64,000 nt of DNA from Cladochytrium replicatum (taxonomy: Eukaryota; Chytridiomycota; Chytridiomycetes; Cladochytriales; Cladochytriaceae): the NCBI GenBank assembly GCA_025526935.1, contig JAHLKD010000062.1, positions 269,820 to 333,819 on the forward strand, given 5' to 3'. Positions 53,761 through 64,000 of this stretch are shown piece after piece. A model generated the notes under the pieces. That model saw only the letters and a program-made list of their open reading frames with translations. It was not told where the DNA came from and did no database searches. A program made the position numbers and the translations under genes. Numbering within the stretch: position 1 is the first letter of the stretch; each line of letters begins with the position of its first letter.

Positions 53761-55990
53761 GGTGACATGGGGGAAAGGGGGGATTGGACACTGTGTTTTC
53801 AACACAACATTCTCAACTCCCCCTCCTTTCTTTTTGAATTAAGGATTTGCTTTTTGCTGTGTGTATGGGTATTGCCCACTCCAAGAACCAGTTGGCACTT
53901 TATTCTTCTGTTCCCATTTTATGTGTGTGAGTGATTTTTTTTTGTTTCTGGATACCAGATGATTGGGGCAAATGGATTTCACGTCTTGTTTTTTCAGGGT
54001 TTTTTTCTTTTAGCTTTTTCCCCCTCCTTTTGTCTTTTGACTGATTGTGCTTTGTGTTTTCAGTTGACAGCACACCCTCTCCTTTATCTACAGGTTTGTC
54101 TGGTGTTTTGCGACTGCTGCTTTTGGCTGTACTTGTTCCTCACACCCCTTTCTTTGATAGTTTGAGTTTATATTTGAGGATTTGAGATCTCTCTCTGCAC
54201 GTTTAAGTTTAGCATTATTCCAGGCCATGCTTTTTTTTAGATTTGTTGTTCGGGAGTCAGGTTTTTTAATTTGAAATGTGTTGAAAGTGAGGCGCCAATG
54301 AACCCAGGTGGTTTCTTGAAAGTGGTGCTTGTCTTCGGATATTCCCATTAAACTTGTGTTGTTATCGGAAGAGTTTTTCTTCCCCGGATGCTCTTACAGT
54401 TTCCTTCTTTTTTTGGTTTTGCAACTGCAGTGACAGTGATTGTGATCGAAGTGTGTGTGGGAGTGTGTGTGTGTGTGTGTGTGTGTGTTGGATTGGAACC
54501 GTCTTTTGGTTGTTGCTGATTTCGTTCTTCTGTTTTGTGTTTTCCATTATGTATTTGTCTCCCCTTTTAAAAGAGACCAGTTTTAGCTCTCCGTTTCGTT
54601 GTTTACTTTTTCACGTTTGTTGCTTTGGACAAACGCTTTGTCTCCCACCAGATCCAAATACATTCTTGTTATGGTGTGCCAATTCCCCAAGAAACAGTGT
54701 GCTTAATTTTATCCTTTTATTCCCCTTTTTATTAGCACCGGTCCAGTAATGGTTGCTAAAGAAAGGAGGGCCTCTTTCATCAAAATCCTTCAGCATAGAA
54801 GATCACTCTAAACATGTTTTTCTGTTACTTTTTTTTCTCTCCCTCAAATTGCAGTGTCAGACGCAGTGGTTCAGTTTTATGACATGTTTTTAGGAATATT
54901 TTTCTTTCACTTCCTGGCCTGACATCAAATGAATTCGGTTTCTTTCAAGAAATAAAACACTAAGAGACATTACAGATTGATAGCCCAGTTCAGAAATGAC
55001 TGATTGTCATTGGAAGAGTGGGGCACACTGTGTTGTTGAAATCCGTTTCGGTTGTTGCAGCGACGATTCGATGCCTCGAATGTTGCTTCACTGGAGAGGT
55101 ACAAAGCGATACGATCGCTAAGACCTTCATCTATTCCTGCACAGGTATTGCCTTGCAGTCGAGATGTATTGGGAAAATAGAGGAGGAAGAGGGTAGAAGA
55201 TACAATAGATTGGGGAGCCACCACCCCTTATACAAGGTCAATAAGAAAACAATTTTGTAGAAGCGACAAATAAGGAAAGTGAAAAGAATCTTATAGACCA
55301 TGAACAAGAAAAGAAAGCTGCGAGGAAATACAAACAATACTCCAGTACAGGACACCAGGTAAGCAACAAAGAAAGAAGACCCTTGAAGGAAGAAAACAAA
55401 GTCGAAACATTGCTACCATTTACCTGGATGCTGTCTCCGTAAGCCATCAGTGATTGTCGTTTTTGATTGGTGCTTGCGTGAGTCCATGTGATGTCTTACG
55501 GCCAAGACATCACTTACTTCACAAAAGCAGGAGGTTTCTTGTGGTGATGAAGCACTTTGAGAGCGGCAAAAAAAGCAGATTCAGCAGGGATATGTAGTTG
55601 AGGTAGGACAGAGTAGTTCGACAACAGAGGGACCAATGAATAAGCTGAGATACTGCAAAGCGGACGGAAGATATAGTGGAATAGGTGGGTAGCTCAGGGG
55701 CAAGCAAATTCCGACAAGCCACGTCATTAATGGGGAAAAGTCAGGTTGATCGGCATGACGCACAGAACAAGGATCCAGAAGTGGGATTGTAGGTGGCAAG
55801 CCAACTGGAGGGTTGGCATGAACATTTGGAGAAGAAATGAGCTCATCAGTGATGACATCATCAGGGTCCATAGATATGCCATCAGGGGCACCCTCTAAGG
55901 TCTGTGGCTGAAAGTAGCTTAGTGAAGTGGCTAAAGGCCCACCAAGGCAGAGTAGTGGTGGCAGGAGGGGAAAAATCTGGGCAAGCTGCT
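53761..55990. other. T-rich intergenic region
   Basis: No gene recognised. 53800-54960 is strongly T-rich and includes a (GT)n run at about 54461-54488. A 26-nt palindromic stem (GTGATGTCTT/AAGACATCAC) lies at 55488-55513. A frame at 55581-56027 (minus) continues out of the LINE A 3' end and has no known motif. Confidence 0.5.
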
Positions 55991-56755
55991 GAAGGAGCTT
56001 TATTCTTTTGAACTTCATAATATGCATTCATTTTCCAACCAATACATATCATCCACTGGTGCAAAATCCAAATACAAGTGTAAAAAATACACATAAATTG
56101 GCAGCACATGGGGAGCAGTGTGAGCTGTAGGAAAAGTAATTCATAACACTAAGGCATATCCAAATCAACAAAAGCAGAAAAGATAGAATCGGGAGCAGGA
56201 GAAAAACTAGGTCATAACCAAGACTGTTTGACAAAATGTGGTTAAGTGCACGAAGAACAAAACCCCACAGGGAAAAAGCAGGCAAAGGATAAAAAGGCCG
56301 TGGTGAAAGCATATCAATTGCAATGTCAAGAGGCAAGCGGGGTCATCAGGCAGGCTAAATCAAAACTGGCAGACAAACTAGCAAGCAAATGTTAACATAC
56401 AGAGTCATGGGCACACGACACTTCAGGGGCATCATGACAGTTCCTACAATAAGGTCGGGGGTTGGGAAACAGGCAGCCAAGCTTATACAGCAGGAACAAA
56501 CGAGGAACAAACGAAGACATACTGTTGGGAGATGTTGGTGTGGGGGAAGCAACAAAGGGTGACAAAGTTTCAGATTGCGGACAGGGCAAACAAAAATTGC
56601 TGGTCCTTTATGTGCAACAGCTAAAGAACTGAAAATGCAACATCAACAGATGAAGTGTGGGCACAACAGGCATAGGGACAATGAGATCATTGTGACAAGC
56701 TGAAACATAAGGAGATAAACCATAACCAATTGGAGATGACCAATAGAATTTTGAT
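55991..56755 (-). mobile_element. LINE A fragment (5'-truncated 3' end)
   Basis: Read on the minus strand it matches the C-terminal ORF2 segment and 3' UTR of LINE A (AATCTCCCAACAGTATGTCTT-like core, PNPRPYCRNCHDAPEV zinc motif, GGATATGCCTTAGTGTTATG, CACTTGTATTTGGATTTTGC). Frameshifts are present. Homology stops near 56755, where plus-strand LINE B sequence begins, so the two are head to head. Confidence 0.8.
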
Positions 56756-56963
56756 CAATCCTCCTCAACCTGTTTGTGATCGTGCTGCTGGTTTTGCTAC
56801 TGTGAGGTTTAAGGAAATTAGTCGTCAGCCACTTAATCAGCTCTGCACTCTGATTAATCAAATTTTCGCGTGACATTCGCCATATTAGTTTATTGGGCGT
56901 AACACTGCTGAGTTTATTTGTACTTCTGACTGTGCTGACAAGTTCTGCAAGGACATTTTCCAG

Positions 56964-57209
56964 GTGATGAGGTGCCCGTCCGTTGATCTTTTTGACCCTG
57001 GGCAGCTTCGTTCTGGGTCTGTTCAATCACTTGAGCAACGTCAAGTTGCTGTAGCAAAGGCTGTTCACAAAAGATTTGCTCACCTCTTGCGAATTACTCA
57101 TGATCCTGCAGTTTTTCATTATCTTCGTTCTAATCTTCCTGCTGCAGACTTTGAAGCTACTGTTTCTTTAGCCCGTTCTTCGCGTTCTGAACCTAAATCT
57201 CGCAATTAA
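56964..57209 (+). pseudogene. LINE B ORF1, C-terminal end
   Basis: Open frame ending SLARSSRSEPKSRN, with SLEQRQVAVAKAVHKRFAHL corresponding to LINE A ORF1 MEQREAAVREVVHKRYAHIL. The stop TAA shares its last base with the ORF2 ATG (TAATG). Confidence 0.7.
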
Positions 57210-58909
57210 TGTGGACTTTTCGTTCTGGAACCTTCAACTGTAGAGGTTTGCCTCTGGATTTTTCAGATTTACTTGCTTGGCTTGTTACTCATCAGCTTGA
57301 TTTTTTAGTTTTAACAGAAACTCATCAGTTAACTTTAGACAGTGTTTCTTCTGAGTATTTGTTGTTTGATTCTCGTCCTCCACCAGACGCTCCTTTGGCA
57401 TCTGGTGTTGCTCTTCTTATTAACCCACATCGTTGCAGTACTTATCAATTTAGGTTGATTGCATCAGTTCCTTCTGGGTTTGGTTTGTGGTTTAGGTTTT
57501 GTCAGGTCGTGATTGGTGGATTTTATTTTCCCCCACGTTGGACTGCGGAAGACTGTTTGGGTGCATTATCTGATTTTCCTCAATTTGTTTCGAATTCGTA
57601 AAAACCAGTAGTTTTTATGGGTGACTTCAATTTTAGAACTCAGAGCACCGGTGATCATGTAACTAATGCCCGTGCCAGAGGACTTCTTCCTTTTTTTACA
57701 GCCCACTCACTTTCATTGGTTGTCCCAGCTTCTTATTCAGCTCGTCGCCCAACTTTTCATTCCCACTTAGGGAGTTCAATTATTGATTTGCTTTTTGCTG
57801 CTACTTATGTGACAGCTTCCTCTTATTTAGAGCATGATCAACCCCAGTCTATGGCTCCCCATCCTTCAGACCATTTTGCAGTGACCTGTTCATTTTCTTT
57901 AGCTGGCCCAGATCCTCGGGCCACTGTGCCTCCTCCTCTACCTTCTTGGAATCTCCGATTGTTAAAGGATGAAGTTATTTGTAAGTCGCACAGAGAAACT
58001 GCTAAGATTCTGCTTCCTCCAACATCAGAGGCGCTAACAGCAGCATTGGAACCACTTCAGGTCCCTGTGGGGACTTCTATTCCTCGTGCAGTGGCCCAGG
58101 GAGCAATTGATTCTGCATTTCAAATTATAGTTGATTTTGTTGAGGCAGCAGCAGTTCTGACATTGGGACCCCCAACACCTCGTCGTAGAGCACCAGCGAC
58201 CATTCCTCTGCCCCCTGAGATTGCTTTGTTGCGTAGTAAGGCTCGTTCAGCATTCCGTGACTATTATTCCCTCTTGCACCACAATTCTTCTGACCCTCTT
58301 CTTCCTTTTCTAAGAACTCGCCAACGTGATAGTCACAAAGCATTCAAATCAGCTCTGCGATCACACAGGCGTAAGACAAAAGCAAATTTTTCTTGATGAC
58401 CCTAGTTCTTCATCAGTGCCTTCTCTTCTGAAACATGTGTCTCATGCTCGGTGCTGTGTAACTTTCGTACTTCAGGTAATGGTTTAGATTTCGATCCTCA
58501 GTCTTTAGCCAAATATGCTGATCATTTTTCTAGCATCTACAATGCTCAGGCTGCTGACCAGGTTTCACCTTCTATTGTTTTGTGTGATTTTCAGCTGCCA
58601 TTGGATGTTGAAGCTTTTGTTCTAGCTATTAGGGACTGCCATTTGGAGTCTGCCCCAGGTCATGATCGTCTGCCTGCAGAACTTTATCGCCCAATTTCAG
58701 CTATTCTTGCTCCATTGTTCTTGCAGCTTTCTCAGTCCATTTTTCGCAGTAGTCTTACCCACTTCATGGAATCTTGGGCTTTGCACCCAGTGTGGGAGCA
58801 AAGTGGTACGCTTGGTGACATTACTAATTATCGCCCCACTACTCTTTCGTGTGTTGCCCGCTTTGTTGCCACATCTTTATTCTGCTATCACGTCTCAACG
58901 CCCACTTGA
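57209..58909 (+). pseudogene. LINE B ORF2 (APE endonuclease and partial RT), broken
   Basis: Endonuclease motifs GTFNCRGLPLDFSD, LVLTETHQLTLD, VFMGDFNFRTQSTGD, SSIIDLLF and HPSDHFAVTCSF are all present, so the catalytic residues are visible. One stop interrupts it at 57599-57601 (NS* KPVVF). RT begins after 58400 in a shifted frame (LESAPGHDRLPAELYRP, LGDITNYRPTT). At 58900 the frame breaks again, and LDIQAAYDTTNRAI-like coding is seen at 59020-59060. The YADD/FADD region is lost. Confidence 0.75.
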
Positions 58910-59189
58910 TGCTGCCCAAGCGGGATTTCAGTCACACCTCTCGGGAATGTAATGTGTTTTTGGTCTTCAGGCATGTATCTCCTGTGCGTCTAATGCCAAG
59001 GTTCCTTGGGTTGCTGGTTTTTTAGATATTCAAGCAGCTTATGACACCACAAATCGTGCAATTCTTTGGGCTGAGCTTTTTTCTAGGGGAGTACCATTGC
59101 CATTTGCTTTTGTTTTGAAGTCTCTGTTTGATTTTTGTTCTTCCAAAGTGGTTGTTGCAAATTGTTTTTCAGATGCTTTTGATTTGTTT

Positions 59190-59557
59190 AGAGGTTTCAT
59201 TTAGGTCCCTTGGTCACTATTTTACTATTGCAGGGTTAATCTTGCTGCAACTATTGATCATCGCTTAGAGAAAGCTCGTGCCTCATTGCATCTTTTTGCA
59301 CATTATGTCTCGTACTTTGGTGGGTCTGCTCCTCGTGTTGCCAGGTTGTTGTTTCTGTCTATATCAGACCTCCACTTGAGTTTGGTTTAGCACTTATTCG
59401 TCCTTCCGCTGCTCAGCTTCAGGTACTCAAGCGTTTTTGTTATCATACACTGTGTCGTCTTTTTTCGTTAGCCCATACCACTTCATGTGTTGGTTTGTTG
59501 CTGTTTGCGCAAATTCCTACTTTTGAGTTCAAGCTGAAGTACCTTCAGGCACGTATG
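59190..59557 (+). mobile_element. LINE A ORF2 segment joined to LINE B
   Basis: From GAGGTTTCATTTAGGTCCCT onward the sequence follows LINE A 8923-9290 (LGHYFTIAG, SYFGGSAPRVARLL, PTFEFKLKYLQARM) with small deletions. The junction with LINE B at about 59189 is abrupt. It ends at GTATG, where an LTR begins. Confidence 0.8.
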
Positions 59558-59922
59558 TGTTAAATTCTGTGTATCCTTGGAAGGCTTACCCATTATTTTG
59601 CGCAATAGGTTTTTTCTCTTGAGCTTGAGAGTTTTTTATGCTATTGCTCGATTTATGTTTTGGGCAATCATGCCGTTTTATTTTCTTTATGGTCATTGTG
59701 AATTTCTGTGTGGGAATTTTTAGTGCTGGTGTGAGAGTGGCTGGTTCCTTGAGACAGTGGAACAAACCAAACACTCACACACCACAGGTATAAATAAAGT
59801 AGACAGTGGAACAAACCAAACACTCACACACCACAGTCTTCCTGGTTAGGCAATCCCAGCCTTGATTTTTATTAGCCACAGAGTGCTTGTGTGCAACAAG
59901 GGAATTTTGCTTTATCATCACC
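59558..59922 (+). repeat. Truncated LTR of the Gypsy-type family
   Basis: Starts TGTTAAATTCTGTGTATCC and follows the LTR at 10422 with a few percent divergence and small indels, including the 37-bp duplication and TATA box, until TTTATCATCACC. It lacks the last ~100 bp. A diverged, older copy inserted in LINE A sequence and truncated when it met the LINE C fragment. Confidence 0.88.
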
Positions 59923-60501
59923 TCAGTTTCTGGTTCCAACACTGGGAGAAATTGCATTGCACGAGTGAAAGCAGACATCACTAATGGATGAGATCCAGAA
60001 GTTTGAGCAGGGGCCAGCATATGCAGAGCATCCAAGAATCAGTCACGAGGAGTGGGCAAGGGAGAGGTAGCATGATCAGCTGCAGAGGCATTCTTCTCGA
60101 CCCTGGCACGAGAGGCAGGTCGGCGAGTCGGGGGTGATTTTGACGCTCGACGTTTCCCTTTGGGATCAGCATCAGCAATGGTAAGTGACATTTTGACTGT
60201 ATCATTCATGTGAACATCAACGACACTTGCGGGGGATCTTCCTCTAATTTGAGCCGGTTCTGAAGTGGATGACGCTTGGTCACCTGCTCGGCAGTCACGT
60301 GATTTGCGAGGAGAATTCACTTCATCTGCCCACAGAAAATTTTCTCCATCAAAGTTGTTGAACCAGTCAGGAATAATTTCCTGAGGGGCGCGAGCGTGGG
60401 ACACAGAGGGACCATGGGAGCGAGCACGGCCAGAAGCGATGAAAATTTTGGAAGGGGGTGCAGCGGGCGGCTGCGCAGGCGGAGCGCTGGATTCGGCATT
60501 G

Positions 60502-60535
<34 letters not shown>
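59923..60535 (-). mobile_element. LINE ORF1 fragment with CT-rich 5' end (LINE C)
   Basis: Minus strand: a CT run at 60505-60535, then an ORF1-type N-terminus rich in Pro and Ala, EIIPDWFNNFDGENFLWADE, RKSRDCRAGDQASS, and a basic PKGKRRASKSPPTRRPASRA patch. The layout resembles LINE A ORF1 but the sequence differs. It has a 5' end but no 3' half, the reverse of ordinary LINE 5' truncation, so a later deletion is likely. Confidence 0.7.
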
Positions 60536-60537
<2 letters not shown>

Positions 60538-60823
60538 TGTGAGCCGTAGGAAAAGTAAAATGTTTCAAAACACTAAGGCATATCCAAATCAACAAAAGCA
60601 GACAAGATAGAATCAGGAGCTGGAGACAAAACTAGGTCATAACCAAGACAGTTTGACCAAATGCGGTTAAGTGCACGAAGAACAAGAACCCACTGGGAAA
60701 GGGCAGGCGAAGGATAAAAATGCCGTGGTGAAAGCATATCAATTGCAATGTCAAGAGGTAGGCGGGGATCGTCAGGCAGGCCCAAATCAAAACTAGCAGA
60801 CAAACTAGCACGCAAATGTAGAC

Positions 60824-62353
60824 TCACAGTAACATGGGCACGCGACACTTCAGGGGCATCATGACAGTTCCTACAATAAGGTCGGGGGTTTGGAAACAGG
60901 CGGCCAAGCCAATATAGCAGGAACAAACAAAGACATACTGTTGGGAGATGTGGTGTGGGGGTAGCAACAAAGGGTGGCGAAGTTCCAAATTGCGGACAGG
61001 GGCAAACGAAACTGCAATTGGTCCATTATGCGCAACAGCTAAAGGTTGAATATGCAACATCAACGGATGAAGTGTGGGCACAACAGGCATAGGGACAATG
61101 AGATCATTGTGACAAGCGGAAAAATAAGGAGATGAACCATAACCGACTGGAGCCGACCGATAGAATTCCAACACAGCAGCTGGTAACAGAGGGCTGGAAT
61201 CACTAGACCAGTGAGCAAACATACGTGCCTGAAGGTACTTCAGCCTGAACTCAAAAGTAGGAATTTGCGCAAACAGCAACAAACCAACACGCGAAGTGGT
61301 ATCGGCTAGGGAAAACAGACGCCACAGTGCATGATAACAAAAACGCTCGAGTACCTGAAGCTGAGCAGTGGAAGGCCGAATAAGTGCTAAACCAAACTCA
61401 AATGAAGGTCTAATAAAAGACAAAAACAACAACCTGGCAACACGAGGAGCAGACCCACCAAAGTACGAGACATAAGGTGCAAAAAGATGCAATGAGGCAC
61501 GAGCTTTCTCTAAGCGATGATCAATAGTTGTAGCAAGATCAAACCCTGCAATAGTAAAATAGTGACCAAGGTATCTAAATGAAACCTCTACAGGGAGGGC
61601 AGAGCCATGAAGCTTCAAGGGGGTGGGTAACCGTTGAGAAGATAGCACAGCACACTTTGAAGGTGAAAACACAAAATGAGAAGCTAAAGCAAAATCTTCA
61701 CAAATTCTCAATGCACGTTGGGCTTGCGCAGGGGTGGCAGAAAACAAAGCTATGTCACCAGTAAAAAACAACGAATTGAAAAGAGGAGTGTTATAAGAAA
61801 ACCTAGCAAGATGAGAGGATTCACGACGAAGGAGCTGTGCTAAAGGATTGATGAAAACTGAGTACAAGAACGGAGACAAAACAGAACCTTGAAAAAGACC
61901 TCGTGGAAGCGAAAACAAATCAGAAGCACTATTCTCTATAACAACCTGAGAAGAACAACGATCAAACATACTCATCAAAACAGAGATCAAACGGTTTGGA
62001 ATTCTGGGAAATTGACAAAGACGTTCCCACAAAAGAGGCCTATGCACAGTATCATACGCTGCTTTAATATCTAAGAAAGTAACACAATAAGGCAGAGCAG
62101 TGCGGGAAGCCCGTCGAAGGGTAGCATCTAATGCAAAAACACACTCAACACCTGAACAATTGGCCTGGAAACCAGCTTGGGCGGGATCAAGTTTACCAAC
62201 ATGAGCTACAAGCATAGGAAGCAGGGTACGCTCAAAGATTTTTCTATCAACATTGGTTAAAGTAATGGGGCGGTACTGACTAATATCACCAATGGAACCC
62301 TTATTCTTCCAAACAGGTAACAACAAGCCAGCATTCCAGGCAGAGGGCGACAA
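60824..62353 (-). pseudogene. LINE A copy 2 reverse transcriptase and C-terminal zinc region
   Basis: 509-codon open frame: SQYRPITLTNVDRKIFERTL, VTFLDIKAAYDTVHRPLLWE, LPRGLFQGSVLSPFLYSVFI, then the active-site motif, which reads FFTGDIALFS instead of FADD. The first catalytic Asp is therefore lost. The C-terminal region (RWSSDSSPLLPAAV-like, PDLIVGTVMMPLKC in a shifted frame) follows. Upstream, about 0.2 kb of RT is deleted near 62423. Confidence 0.85.
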
Positions 62354-62650
62354 ACCTGAACGGAAAATAGCTTTTGAAAGTTGAACAAAAAGAATAGCAA
62401 CATCAGAAGCTAACGGCTTAAATAACGATAATGAGATAAAGAGGCAGGATCAGACAATAAACCACTTGCAGCTGAGCGCCGTTGATGACACCTACGCGCG
62501 GTGGAAAGAACTTTGCTAACCTCGGTTAAAGAACTAGGAGAAGAACTAAACATATTGTCGCCAGAAGCCTCTCGAGCTAGCGAGACCAAGTACGAAAAGC
62601 TTTGACACGCTCACGCGATAGCCGGTCACGCTCCAAGCGGCAATACTCAA

Positions 62651-63616
62651 CTAAACCGGATCAGGATCATCACAGGAAGAAACAGCTAAATAGTGCTTAT
62701 GAGCATGTAAGTAGCTCTGTCGCAAGGCCACTAAATGCGGCGGCAACAATGGCAGGGCAGGGCGACGGCGAACTAAACTGGGGGGTCCAATGACACAAGC
62801 AGCACACAAAGTAACAAAGGACAAAATAATATCCAATGCAGAGTCAATAAATCCCTGTGCAACATCCACAGACATTTGGGCAAAGGCGGGAGCTTCTAAA
62901 ATTGGACTGAGCGCAGCATTGACATCAGCAAGGGTGGGATCAAGAAACAAATGTCCCACATCCTCCATTGCTTGAAAGACAGCAGGTTCACGCAACAGAT
63001 GAGCAGCCCAGCGCTTGTGGGGGGGAGCAGCAGAGGGAGCGCTGGCATTGGGAGGAGCAAAAGAAAAAACAGCTGTAACCGGAAAATGGTCAGAAGCCCA
63101 AGGCATAAACTCGCCGTCGGCTAGACGACTATGAACTATGTAAGAAATAGGATCACATTGAAGCAGAGGATTGACAAACAACAAATCGATAATGGAGTCA
63201 CCATTGCGAGAAGAAAATGTGGGGTTATGACAGGAAGGGTGCTTAACTAGAGAGAAACTAGCGGCAGAAATAAATTGCTCAAACAACCTACCCCTACGAT
63301 TTGAAGAATGATCACCAGTAGCTAAAAAACGGGCATTTGAATCGCCCAACAAAAGAACAGGGCACGGAGACGACGGGACATGTTGAGGAAGTGAAGCAAT
63401 AAACTCTTCAAGGAAGGGGTCCTGAGCAATACCACACGGAGGCAAATAATACCCTCCAACCAAAAGCCCACGAAATGTAAACCATAGAGAGGTGCCACCA
63501 TAACTAGAAATGAGACGGAAATCAGAAGCTCTACAAAGACTGCGATTGATCAAGACTCCCACACCAGCCCGTCGTGTACCCGATGACCCAGGAGAAAAAC
63601 GAGTGTCAAAAATCAA
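62651..63616 (-). pseudogene. LINE A copy 2 endonuclease
   Basis: 321 codons with LLLGDSNARFLATGDHSSN, DSIIDLLFVNPLLQCDP and ASDHFPVTAVFSFAPPN, giving the GDxN and SDH catalytic motifs. The N-terminus (VGTFNCRNLSFG, LTETH) is in another frame because of a one-base deletion at about 63650. The end (DPDPV) is also frameshifted relative to copy 1. Confidence 0.85.
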
Positions 63617-64000
63617 ATCTGGAGAAGGCAGCGGGTCTAAAGGAAAAGGTGTGTTTCAGTCAGGAGCAGAAAAACAATGTGATTTGCGCGCATAAAACGA
63701 AACAGTGAATCAAGAACTCCAAAGCTCAAATTGCGACAATTGAAGGTACCAACTCGAACACTAATCATTGACGAAGATGGGTTGAGCGAGGCTGACGCGC
63801 AATCCCGCGGGCACTGTCCAGCACAGTTTCCTGAGCATTAATGGGGAGCTGACCACGGACATACAGGAAAATAGCAGGATCAGTAACTGAACTGAGGATA
63901 TGTGCATATCTCTTGTGGACAACTTCCCTGACCGCAGCCTCCCGCTGCTCCAAAGGCAGAGTAGAGGCTCGGCGAAGAAAGTCAGGGTTTGATTCGTCAG

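Larger units (their letters stand above)
56756..59189 (+). mobile_element. LINE B, truncated at both ends
   Basis: A second non-LTR family related to LINE A at the protein level only (roughly 40% by eye in the endonuclease). It includes the end of ORF1, the endonuclease and the first half of RT. The RT is cut at about 59189, where LINE A sequence takes over. The 5' end is missing. Confidence 0.85.
60536..64000 (-). mobile_element. LINE A copy 2, runs off the window
   Basis: Minus strand: end of ORF1 (63765-63953), ORF2 from 63768, and the 3' end at about 60536-60600 (GATATGCCTTAGTGTTTTGA, TTTTCCTACGGCTCACAC). It keeps the full endonuclease that copy 1 lacks, and it shows the uninterrupted sequence at the hAT and LTR insertion points of the other copies. 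The 5' end is beyond the window. Confidence 0.9.

Noticed and set aside
53137-53805. 222-codon Arg-rich minus-strand frame
   Set aside because: Antisense of the Ser/Thr-rich DYRK tail; Arg/Gly bias is the complement of repeated codons.
1-64000. CRISPR arrays, operons, Shine-Dalgarno sites, prophage
   Set aside because: Spliceosomal introns and eukaryotic gene content throughout; no spaced identical short repeats of CRISPR type.

Overview
The window is eukaryotic nuclear DNA. Genes are single-copy, interrupted by short GT-AG introns of about 50-70 nt, and packed on both strands with very short spacers. The gene set (CCT4, exportin-1, PP2A B56, DYRK kinase, RPL12, Ras GTPase, complex I NDUFB9-type subunit, three mitochondrial ribosomal proteins, a UPF0658-like membrane protein, a fungal-style response-regulator receiver) fits a fungus. 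A lebercilin (LCA5)-like gene and a CCDC34/CCDC181-like coiled-coil gene are ciliary/flagellar types, so an early-diverging zoosporic (chytrid-like) fungus is the best guess; this is inference.

Layout. 1-4.9 kb: 5' part of exportin-1 (minus), a tentative Mediator subunit 18 (minus), CCT4 (plus). 5-21 kb: a transposon nest. A non-LTR retrotransposon (LINE A, from 5.75 kb) is split by a large hAT DNA transposon (9272-19776, 15-bp TIRs, 8-bp TSD). The hAT element is itself split by a Gypsy-type LTR element (10422-14545, 5-bp TSD) and by a solo LTR (17251-17727, 5-bp TSD) inside its transposase gene. A tRNA-Ala(UGC) and a tRNA-like Pol III unit lie just before the nest, and a hAT relict just after it. 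21.7-46.2 kb: a gene-dense host block: UPF0658-like, NDUFB9, PP2A-B56, TXNL4B/DIM2, mL44, CCDC34-like, RPL12, uL10m, SFT2, lebercilin, mS38, a receiver-domain signalling protein, and a Ras GTPase. 46.2-49.4 kb: no clear gene, degenerate sequence. 49.4-53.8 kb: class II DYRK kinase. 56-64 kb: a second transposon-rich zone with LINE A copies on the minus strand, a divergent LINE B on the plus strand fused to a LINE A 3' piece, an LTR fragment and a further ORF1 fragment.

Most notable: (1) the Gypsy-type element has two LTRs that look identical and one uninterrupted ORF joining a gag-like coiled-coil region directly to integrase and a chromodomain, with no protease, reverse transcriptase or RNase H; (2) the hAT element has a second, unrecognised coiled-coil gene beside the transposase, plus oppositely oriented arrays of a ~95-bp subterminal repeat on the two sides of the transposase; (3) two LTR types share an end module but not the rest; (4) two host genes (uL10m and the receiver protein) each carry an apparent one-base frameshift, which may be assembly errors. 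All identifications are from reading the sequence; no database search was run.
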